Below, piece after piece: positions 44,895-51,982 of a DNA stretch of 64,000 nt. The notes under the pieces were generated by a model. That model worked only from the letters and a program-made list of their open reading frames with translations, was not told the DNA's origin and searched no databases. The DNA comes from Chryseobacterium soli. GTDB lineage: Bacteria; Bacteroidota; Bacteroidia; Flavobacteriales; Weeksellaceae. The number at the start of each line of letters is the position of its first letter. Within the stretch, counting starts at the first letter, position 1. The stretch covers positions 1 through 64,000 of the forward strand of contig NZ_JPRH01000005.1 of assembly GCF_000737705.1 (NCBI RefSeq). Direction: 5' to 3'. The position numbers and the translations under genes are program-made.

Positions 44895-45468
44895 AGAGCA
44901 TTTTTGAATTGATAACCAAACTCTGAGCCTTCCGTCTCTTCATAATGATTTTATGAAACTGAGAAGGGGTAATCCCTGTCGTATTCTTAAATTGCGTACT
45001 CAAATGGGCAACACTGGAATAGTTTAATTTATGGGCAATTTCTGTAAGGCTTTGCTTATTGCTGATGATTAATTCTTTTGCGTATTCTATTTTCTGCAGA
45101 ATAATAAAATTCTCTATCGACGTATAGGTAACCTCGGAAAATAAATTAGAAAGGTAACCGTAGCTGTGATTCAGTTTTTCTGCAATATAAATAGAGGCTT
45201 TCACAGGAATAGCTTCGTTAGAAAAAACAAGTTCTACAATGGCATCTTTTATTTTCTGTACCAAAGCTGTTTTTTGGCTTTCAATAATTTCTATGCCATA
45301 GTCTTTAAGATTTTTCTTAAAAACACTATGCTGCTCTTGTGTAAAAGATTCATAGAATTCTACCTCACCAAAGTTCAGCAGGCGGTATTTAAGCCCGTGC
45401 TCTTTAAGTTTTTCATCCAATACTTTCTTACAGAGAGCATTGAAATCAAATTTTACGTACATTTTCAT
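44887..45468 (-). CDS. AraC-family transcriptional regulator
   Basis: The 193-residue protein has a C-terminal AraC DNA-binding domain with two helix-turn-helix units: AEKLNHSYGYLSNLFSEV and LTEIAHKLNYSSVAHLSTQFKNTTGITPSQFHK. The N-terminal 75 residues (YVKFDFNALCKKVLDEKL, FGEVEFYESF, LKDYGIEIIESQK) form a small alpha/beta domain of the ferredoxin-like type found in many flavobacterial AraC proteins. Its gene overlaps the pseudo-receiver gene by 8 bp. The targets and the signal are unknown. Confidence 0.92.
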   Translation of the reverse strand: MKMYVKFDFNALCKKVLDEKLKEHGLKYRLLNFGEVEFYESFTQEQHSVFKKNLKDYGIEIIESQKTALVQKIKDAIVELVFSNEAIPVKASIYIAEKLNHSYGYLSNLFSEVTYTSIENFIILQKIEYAKELIISNKQSLTEIAHKLNYSSVAHLSTQFKNTTGITPSQFHKIIMKRRKAQSLVINSKMLYE

Positions 45469-45566
45469 CCTAGTATAAGTGTGCTAAATTTTAAGTAAAT
45501 ATAAGGATTTATTTCAATCTAAAGTGAAATAGGATGCTTTTTTTTAACTTTAAAATTGAACACGAA

Positions 45567-45596
45567 AAATTCCTGTATTATTAAATACAGGAATTT
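45567..45596 (-). terminator. Probable terminator of the dapA/GNAT unit
   Basis: A long stem (aaattcctgta / tacaggaattt) with an 8-nt A/T loop is followed on the minus strand by five T residues. It lies about 160 bp past the acetyltransferase stop. Confidence 0.6.
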
Positions 45597-45753
45597 AAAC
45601 ACTAAGGATGAAAAAAAATACACTGATAAAAAGCTTAACAGCTTAAAACCAAGCATATGAATGTATTGTTATGAAGTGATTTGGTTCTGATACAAAGATG
45701 ATCTAAAAAACCACATCACTTGTTATAGAATTATAGGATAATGTTATAGAATT

Positions 45754-46266
45754 TTAAGTCAAATTACCGTGAATTAAAAATTCCATTACATAGTCATCCA
45801 TGACAAATCCATTACCAATATCTAAAATCACTTCATTATACACCTTATATCCTTGCGATTCATAGAACTTTTTGGCAGAATTATCCTTATTTACATTTAA
45901 AATAATCCTGCTGTTTCCGCTCTCCTGAACCTTTTCTTTTAAAAATTCTAAGGCACCTTTTCCGAAGCCTTTTCCTTTACTTTCAGGAGCCAAATAAATT
46001 CTGTGAAGTTTTGTAGTCGCCGCTTCGTAATCATGTTCATAACCAATGAACCCTTCATAAGAATTATTTCTATCATCTAAAATCATGTAATAATGATAAT
46101 TAGAATTTTGCAGATGCTTTAAAATTTCATTAGCAGAATACATTTCTTCCAACATATATTCAATCTGTTCTGTGGAAATAATTCCAACATAGGTTTTTTC
46201 CCAAGACCTTCTTGCCAAGTTCTGAATCAGCGGTATGTCTTTTTCTGTTGCTCCAATTAATTTCAT
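45754..46266 (-). CDS. GNAT-family N-acetyltransferase
   Basis: The 170-residue protein shows a GNAT fold: an N-terminal IPLIQNLARRSWEKTYVGII segment, the acetyl-CoA-binding motif APESKGKGFGKGALEFLKEK (Q/R-x-x-G-x-G/A type) and the C-terminal KKFYESQGYKVYNE. The ATG at 46266 (MKLIGATEKD) was chosen because the fold starts there; an upstream ATG at 46311 would add 15 unlikely residues. The substrate is unknown. It lies 69 bp downstream of dapA and may share its transcript. Confidence 0.88.
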   Translation of the reverse strand: MKLIGATEKDIPLIQNLARRSWEKTYVGIISTEQIEYMLEEMYSANEILKHLQNSNYHYYMILDDRNNSYEGFIGYEHDYEAATTKLHRIYLAPESKGKGFGKGALEFLKEKVQESGNSRIILNVNKDNSAKKFYESQGYKVYNEVILDIGNGFVMDDYVMEFLIHGNLT

Positions 46267-46335
46267 ACTTTTTTGGATTAAAAAAAGTGAAAAACCAGTA
46301 CGGTTTTCCACTTTATAATTACTAACTTTTTTTTA

Positions 46336-47208
46336 TTAAATGTTAACCATTTCTGCTTTAATTTTTTCGTAAAGCCCTTCAGAAGCCGGAACCAAAGGAA
46401 GTCTTAAATAATTTTTAATAATTCCTTTTTCTACCAGTACTGCTTTAACACCACAAGGGTTTCCCTCAGCAAAAATCAAACGGATCATCTCCACTAATTT
46501 ATTGTGAATTGCATAAGCTTCCTGTACTTTTCCTTCGAAAGCAAGCTGCACCATCGTTGTAAATTCTTTAGGATACGCCTGGCCTATTACAGAAATAACG
46601 CCATCTCCACCAGCCAGTGTTACCGGAAGTGTGTATTCATCATCACCGGAAACCAAAGAAAATCCCTCAGGTTTCTTCCTTAAGATATCAAAATACTGAA
46701 GAATGTTGGGTGCTGCTTCTTTGATCAGGAATAAATTAGGAAATTCTTTTGCCAAGCGGATGGTAGTATCCGCTTCCAGATTCTGTCCTGTTCTTGAAGG
46801 AACGTTATAAATAATGATATTCTTACCTGTTGAAGCAAGTGCTTTATAATGCTGGTAAAGCCCTTCCTGATTAGGTTTATTGTAATACGGAGATACTGAC
46901 AAAACAGCTTCAAAAGCTGATAAATCTGTTTCTTCAATCTGTTTTTTTACTTCAAGAGTATTGTTTCCACCGATCCCCAGGACAAGGGGAAGGCGTTTAC
47001 CATTTACTTTAATGATATGATCTACTACCTGTTTCTTCTCCTCGGTAGAAAGTGTTGCAGCTTCTGCTGTAGTTCCTAATACAACTAAATAATTGATTCC
47101 GTTCTCGATATTATATTCAACAAGTTTTGTTAAACTGTCGAAATCAACGGATAAATCTTCATTAAAGGGTGTTATTAATGCAACACCTACTCCTTTTAAA
47201 ATGCTCAT
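46336..47208 (-). CDS. dapA: 4-hydroxy-tetrahydrodipicolinate synthase
   Basis: DapA condenses pyruvate with aspartate semialdehyde, the committed step toward diaminopimelate and lysine. The 290-residue protein has the expected TIM-barrel motifs: GVGVALITPFNED at the start, VLGTTAEAATLS (a GTTGEA variant with Ala), YYNKPNQEGLYQHY, YNVPSRTG with the catalytic Tyr, and the Schiff-base Lys in LFLIKEAAP. The length is normal. A -7 element lies 20 bp upstream. Confidence 0.97.
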   Translation of the reverse strand: MSILKGVGVALITPFNEDLSVDFDSLTKLVEYNIENGINYLVVLGTTAEAATLSTEEKKQVVDHIIKVNGKRLPLVLGIGGNNTLEVKKQIEETDLSAFEAVLSVSPYYNKPNQEGLYQHYKALASTGKNIIIYNVPSRTGQNLEADTTIRLAKEFPNLFLIKEAAPNILQYFDILRKKPEGFSLVSGDDEYTLPVTLAGGDGVISVIGQAYPKEFTTMVQLAFEGKVQEAYAIHNKLVEMIRLIFAEGNPCGVKAVLVEKGIIKNYLRLPLVPASEGLYEKIKAEMVNI

Positions 47209-47227
47209 CTGCTAGAATTATTTTCTT

Positions 47228-47235
47228 CAAATTTA
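47228..47235 (-). promoter_or_regulatory. -7 promoter element of dapA
   Basis: The minus strand reads TAAATTTG, a perfect TAnnTTTG, 20 bp before the dapA ATG. The -33 TTG is not seen. Confidence 0.6.
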
Positions 47236-47289
47236 ATAATTTAGACTAAGAATTTATAATAAATAATAATGTTTTATTATACATATAAT

Positions 47290-47297
47290 TATATTTG
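47290..47297 (+). promoter_or_regulatory. -7 promoter element of the 5'-nucleotidase/porZ/recO operon
   Basis: This reads TATATTTG, a perfect TAnnTTTG, 19 bp before the ATG at 47316. It includes an in-frame TTG at 47295 that therefore cannot be the start codon. Confidence 0.6.
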
Positions 47298-47315
47298 CAT
47301 ATACTAAAAGAGATT

Positions 47316-48071
47316 ATGAAAAATAAATTCTTATTACTGGGAATTTCTCTGACTGTTCTTACTGCCTGCAAGACGGCTTCTTTGCAGGTATATAATGTAC
47401 AGACACAGAAAAACATTTCTATTAATAACGAGCTGAAGAATGATGAAGATTTTGTGAAAATTATCGAACCTTATAAGCAAAAATTGGATAAAGAGATGAA
47501 TCAGAAAATCTCTCATACCAATACAGATCTTACCAAACAGGGAGATAACAGTAACCTGGGAAATCTTTTAGCAGACTATACATTCGATGGAGCTGATCAA
47601 TGGGCAAAGTCCAAGCTTAACAAAAATGTAGATGCCGCCCTGATCAACATCGGAGGAATTCGTACCACAATCGGAAAAGGTGACATTCTTTTGAAAAGCG
47701 TTTTTGAGGTAATGCCTTTTGAAAATGAAGTGATTATTGTTAAACTGAAAGGAACTGATCTTCAGGGACTTTTTGATTATTACGCAAAAACTCAGGTGAA
47801 CAATCCTGTGTCCCATTTATATATTGAAACAAATAACGGACAGTTATCAAAATCTTTAATCAACGGAAAACCTGTAAATCCTAATCAGGATTATTACATT
47901 GCCACTTCAGATTATCTTGCTTTAGGTGGCGACAATATGAAATTCTTCGCAAAAGGAGAATCAATTCCTACCGGAATCCGGTTAAGAGATTTATTTATTG
48001 ACTATTTCAAGAAAAATGCTGAAGTAGTGCCTAATAATGATATTCGTTTAAATTTTATTGGTAAGAAATAA
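47316..48071 (+). CDS. 5'-nucleotidase C-terminal-domain lipoprotein
   Basis: The 251-residue lipoprotein (lipobox LTAC) consists of the substrate-binding C-terminal domain of UshA-type 5'-nucleotidases alone: NLGNLLADYTFDGADQW, ALINIGGIRTTI with the Asn/Gly/Gly/Arg nucleotide-binding set, VFEVMPFENEVIIVKLKG and YIATSDYLALGGDN. The metal-binding catalytic domain is encoded by the next gene, whose ATG overlaps this stop codon by one base (TAATG). Both halves probably assemble in the periplasm to hydrolyse nucleotides. The start at 47316 follows from the promoter position and the signal peptide. Confidence 0.9.
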   Translation: MKNKFLLLGISLTVLTACKTASLQVYNVQTQKNISINNELKNDEDFVKIIEPYKQKLDKEMNQKISHTNTDLTKQGDNSNLGNLLADYTFDGADQWAKSKLNKNVDAALINIGGIRTTIGKGDILLKSVFEVMPFENEVIIVKLKGTDLQGLFDYYAKTQVNNPVSHLYIETNNGQLSKSLINGKPVNPNQDYYIATSDYLALGGDNMKFFAKGESIPTGIRLRDLFIDYFKKNAEVVPNNDIRLNFIGKK

Positions 48072-49021
48072 TGGATAGAAAAAGTTTTTTAAAAGCAATA
48101 AGCGGCGGAACTTTAGCAATGGCTTTAGCTCCTAATATGATGATGGCAGAAGATTTAAAATTCAGAGGAATAACATCCGGAAGAAAACTGACTATTCTCC
48201 ATACCAATGACCAACACAGCAGAATTGAACCTTTTGACGAAAGCTATACAAAAAATCCTAACCAGGGAGGTTTTGCAAGAAGAGCAAGCCTGATTCAGAA
48301 AATCCGAAGCCAGGAAAGCAATGTATTGCTGCTTGATTCCGGGGACATTTTCCAGGGAACTCCTTATTTCAACTTTTTCGGAGGTGAGCTGGAATTTAAA
48401 TTAATGTCAATGATGAAGTACGATGCTTCTACGATGGGAAATCATGATTTTGACAATGGTTTGGATGGTTTTTTAAAGGTGCTGCCTAATGCTCAATTTC
48501 CTTTCATCTGCTCCAACTATGATTTTAAAAATACAGTTTTAGATGGGAAAACTATTCCGTATAAAATTTTTAATAAAGATGGGATTAAGGTCGGGATTTT
48601 CGCAGTAGGAATACAATTGGACGGACTTGTAGGCAAGAAACAATACGGAGAAACCGTTTATTCAAACCCTATTGATGTCGCGCAGCATTATTCAAATTTT
48701 CTTAAAAATGAGCAGAAATGTGATCTTGTCATCTGCCTTTCACACATCGGCTATGATTATAAAGACGAACCCAATAAAGTAAGTGATAAAATTCTAGCGG
48801 CCAAAACGGAAAATATTGATATTATATTAGGTGGGCATACCCATACTTTTTTACCCGAACCACAAACCTATACGAACAGGCAAGGAAAAAATGTGCTGGT
48901 TAATCAGGTTGGATGGGCAGGTCTTCTTTTAGGCAGAATAGATTTTCACTTTGATTCTAATAAAAATATACAACATATTTCCTGGAACAATCAGGTAATC
49001 GACAGCAGCATAATCGCATAA
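48071..49021 (+). CDS. 5'-nucleotidase catalytic-domain metallophosphoesterase
   Basis: The 316-residue protein is the N-terminal metallophosphatase domain of UshA-like enzymes. The dinuclear metal ligands are visible in LHTNDQHSRIEP, LLDSGDIFQGTP, TMGNHDFDNG, VICLSHIGYD and LGGHTHTF. The N terminus (MDRKSFLKAISGG followed by a hydrophobic stretch) resembles a Tat-type signal, although the twin arginine is reduced to Arg-Lys. It lacks the C-terminal nucleotide-binding domain, which is encoded just upstream. It is coupled to that gene by TAATG, and porZ follows after 1 bp. Confidence 0.92.
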   Translation: MDRKSFLKAISGGTLAMALAPNMMMAEDLKFRGITSGRKLTILHTNDQHSRIEPFDESYTKNPNQGGFARRASLIQKIRSQESNVLLLDSGDIFQGTPYFNFFGGELEFKLMSMMKYDASTMGNHDFDNGLDGFLKVLPNAQFPFICSNYDFKNTVLDGKTIPYKIFNKDGIKVGIFAVGIQLDGLVGKKQYGETVYSNPIDVAQHYSNFLKNEQKCDLVICLSHIGYDYKDEPNKVSDKILAAKTENIDIILGGHTHTFLPEPQTYTNRQGKNVLVNQVGWAGLLLGRIDFHFDSNKNIQHISWNNQVIDSSIIA

Positions 49022-49022
49022 T

Positions 49023-51287
49023 ATGAAAAAACTTTATATAATTTCTCTTGGTATTTTAGCATCCCTGCAATGGACAAATGCACAGACCATTTCATCAAAA
49101 AAGTGGACCGATCTGTTTTCCTACAATAATGTCTTGGCCATGAAAGAAGACAACGGAAAAATAATTGCCGCTACAGAAAACGGGATATTCTATTATACAA
49201 CCTCAACAGGAGAGATTACAAAGTTGTCGAAAGCCAACGGACTCCATGATGTGAAAATCACGGCTTTTGATTATAATTCGAAAACCAAGATTGGTCTTAT
49301 CGGATATCAGAACGGTTCGATGGACGTCATTACTCCACAAGAAATCAAATATGTAGTAGATATTCCTATTGCTGCAGGCTATAACGGAAGCAAAAAAATT
49401 AATCATATTTCTATAACAGGAGACCAGGCTGTGGTTTCTGTAGGATATGGTGTTTCAATATTTAATTTAAAGAAAAAAGAATTTGGAGATTCTGCCTTCT
49501 TTTTAAGTGGAGGTATTTATGAAACAGCTAACGAGGCTACCATTTTTGGAAATAAGGTCTATGCGGTTACAAATACCGGGCTAAAAAGTCATGAAATGGA
49601 TACTACATTCCCGGTATTTTCAACCTGGACTACAGAAATCCCCGGATCATTTAAACACATTGATTCGGAAGCCGGACTTGTTTTTTCTTCGGCAACTGCT
49701 GCATTTATGTACAATAACGGTACAGCAACAGCTCTTCCTATCACCTTTGGAAATATTCACGATGTAGTTACTACAACTGATAATATTATAATCACTGACC
49801 AAAACAGAATATACACGTTTAACTCTAACGGAATAGCCCAGACCACAGTAAGTGTCGGAGAGGAATGTAATACAGCAACAATGGTGGGCGGAAAAGTATA
49901 TGGGGGAACAATACTGTCAGGAATAAAGGATGAAGCCAATAGTACATATAAGCCATCCGGTCCCTATCTTAATTATGCTTACAAAATAAACTTGTATGAT
50001 AACAATCAGATGTTGGTTTCTTCAGGTGCAAGAGGAGACCGATATGGTTCACAGATTATAAATCCTGAAAATCCTGGTTTTTATTATTTTAATGGTACAG
50101 AATGGCTTTACTCTTCTTATTTTATTGGAAATTCCACGGCATTTAATATCCTGGATGCGGTTATCAATCCAATGGACAATAATGAAGTTCTTTTTACAAA
50201 TTACACTTATTTCACTCAGGGAATCTACAAAATGAAGTATAATTCTACCAACAAAGATTTTGACTTTGTAAAACACTATGATTTAGTAGCCAATGATGCT
50301 TATTATTATCGTCCTGTAGGTTTTGTAAGTGATAATCAAAATAATCTTTTTGTAAGTTTTGGATTCAATTTTGGAAATGGTTCTATTGGTATTTATGATA
50401 AATCAGCAGATAATTTTGTAGTAAAAAAATTCAGTTTCACAAGTGACGCAGTTCAGAAGCCTTTGCTATATGAAGGACTGTTATGGATTCCCATGCCAAG
50501 GACAAATAATTTTATGGTCTATGATTATAAAAATACTCCGACCAATACTTCTGATGATGTAGAATATGTATTAAAAGAATCCAATGGTTTTGCCGGTAAC
50601 TCAAAAGGAACATTATCAGTTGCCATTGATAAATCGGGTGATGCATGGATAGGTACAGACAGCGGACTAAGAATATTATCTAATGCCGCTACAGAAATAA
50701 AAGGAACTAATCCAGAAGTAAACCCTATTATCATTGAACAAGGTGGACTTGGAGAAGAACTTTTCAGAGATGCCCAGATTCTTCAGATAGAAGTAGATGC
50801 CGGTGATCATAAATGGGTATCAATAGATGGTGGTGGTGTATATTATTTATCCGCAGATGGCCAACAGACCATAAAACATTTCACAAAAGAAAATTCGCCA
50901 CTGCCAACCAACAGTGTAACAGATATTAAAGTAGACCGAAAGACCGGTAAAGTATATTTTGCCACTTACAGCGGTATTGTAGCTTATCAAAGTGATGTTT
51001 CCGATGTTAATTCCAATTTTGGAAATGTCGTAGTCTATCCAAATCCTGTTGTATATTCTAATTTCAAAGGAAAAGTAACAATTAAAGGACTGGCAGAAAA
51101 AACAAATATCAGAATTGCCGATGCTGCAGGAAACGTAGTACATTCAGCAGTAGCAAGAGGCGGGTATTATGAATGGGATCTTAATAATGTAAAAGGTACC
51201 AGAGTAGCTTCCGGGATCTATTTTGTACTGATGACCAATGAGGATGGCTCTGATAAAGCTACTGCAAAAATAGCCGTAGTTAATTAA
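49023..51287 (+). CDS. porZ: Type IX secretion system protein PorZ
   Basis: The 754-residue protein has a signal peptide (ends TNAQ), two tandem beta-propellers of the two-component-regulator type and a T9SS type A C-terminal sorting domain (VYPNPV, VHSAVARGGYYEWDL, ASGIYFVLM). The N terminus (SSKKWTDLFSYNNVLAM, ENGIFYYTTSTGEITKLSK, GLHDVKITAFDYN) matches PorZ, and the length is close to that of Porphyromonas gingivalis PorZ (about 776). PorZ is part of the outer-membrane attachment complex, which delivers anionic LPS to the sortase PorU. It is third in an operon with the split 5'-nucleotidase, and recO overlaps its stop by one base. Confidence 0.88.
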   Translation: MKKLYIISLGILASLQWTNAQTISSKKWTDLFSYNNVLAMKEDNGKIIAATENGIFYYTTSTGEITKLSKANGLHDVKITAFDYNSKTKIGLIGYQNGSMDVITPQEIKYVVDIPIAAGYNGSKKINHISITGDQAVVSVGYGVSIFNLKKKEFGDSAFFLSGGIYETANEATIFGNKVYAVTNTGLKSHEMDTTFPVFSTWTTEIPGSFKHIDSEAGLVFSSATAAFMYNNGTATALPITFGNIHDVVTTTDNIIITDQNRIYTFNSNGIAQTTVSVGEECNTATMVGGKVYGGTILSGIKDEANSTYKPSGPYLNYAYKINLYDNNQMLVSSGARGDRYGSQIINPENPGFYYFNGTEWLYSSYFIGNSTAFNILDAVINPMDNNEVLFTNYTYFTQGIYKMKYNSTNKDFDFVKHYDLVANDAYYYRPVGFVSDNQNNLFVSFGFNFGNGSIGIYDKSADNFVVKKFSFTSDAVQKPLLYEGLLWIPMPRTNNFMVYDYKNTPTNTSDDVEYVLKESNGFAGNSKGTLSVAIDKSGDAWIGTDSGLRILSNAATEIKGTNPEVNPIIIEQGGLGEELFRDAQILQIEVDAGDHKWVSIDGGGVYYLSADGQQTIKHFTKENSPLPTNSVTDIKVDRKTGKVYFATYSGIVAYQSDVSDVNSNFGNVVVYPNPVVYSNFKGKVTIKGLAEKTNIRIADAAGNVVHSAVARGGYYEWDLNNVKGTRVASGIYFVLMTNEDGSDKATAKIAVVN

Positions 51288-51973
51288 TGAATTCACAAAA
51301 CGGATTTTTACTTTCGTTCATCAAATACGGAGAAAATGATGCCGTCCTTCACTGTTTTACAGAAGAGGACGGCTTTCAAACTTACTTTCTAAAAGGAATT
51401 TATTCCAAAAGAAACAAAAAGAAAGCCCTACTTCTGCCTTTAAGCAAGCTTAATTTTACGACTAATCCAGTCAAAGGCAATGGAATACCTTCAGTATCAA
51501 AATTTGAACTGATAGAAAACAACGATATCTATACAGATATCAAAGTAAATACGGTTATATTTTTCGTTTCAGATTTTTTAAACCAAATTCTTAAACATGA
51601 AAATAAAAATCCTGGTATATTCTTTAGCATTGACCAATTCATAGCCGAACTGACAAATAAAAACTATCAGTCCCATCTGCTGTTTCTCATTGCTATATTA
51701 AAAATTCAGGGAGTTGCTCCGCTAGTCAATAACGGAAAATACCTTGATCCGGAAACAGGAACGTTTGCCGTTGGTGCTTCTCACCAGCTATTTAATGAAG
51801 AGATTTCCGCCCTATGGAAAAATGCGGTTTCATCTGAAAACCTCTACCATATAAAAATCCCGGCTTCTTTGAGAAAAGATTTTCTGGACAGCCTTTTGGT
51901 ATATTACCATTACCACATTACAGACTTCAGAATACCCGCATCCCTTGAAGTTATTCAACAGATTTTTGAATAA
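51287..51973 (+). CDS. recO: DNA repair protein RecO
   Basis: RecO loads RecA at gaps with RecF/RecR. The 228-residue protein starts with the OB-fold region typical of RecO (GFLLSFIKYGENDAVLHCFTEEDGFQTYF, here noted only by its opening GFLLSFIKYGEND), then the LLPLSKLNF strand and a helical C-terminal domain (LLFLIAILKIQGVAPLVNNG). The zinc-binding cysteines of some RecO proteins are absent, as usual for this phylum. Its ATG overlaps the porZ stop (TAATG). The convergent glycosidase gene begins its stop region 9 bp after recO. Confidence 0.93.
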   Translation: MNSQNGFLLSFIKYGENDAVLHCFTEEDGFQTYFLKGIYSKRNKKKALLLPLSKLNFTTNPVKGNGIPSVSKFELIENNDIYTDIKVNTVIFFVSDFLNQILKHENKNPGIFFSIDQFIAELTNKNYQSHLLFLIAILKIQGVAPLVNNGKYLDPETGTFAVGASHQLFNEEISALWKNAVSSENLYHIKIPASLRKDFLDSLLVYYHYHITDFRIPASLEVIQQIFE

Positions 51974-51982
51974 TTGTTATTC

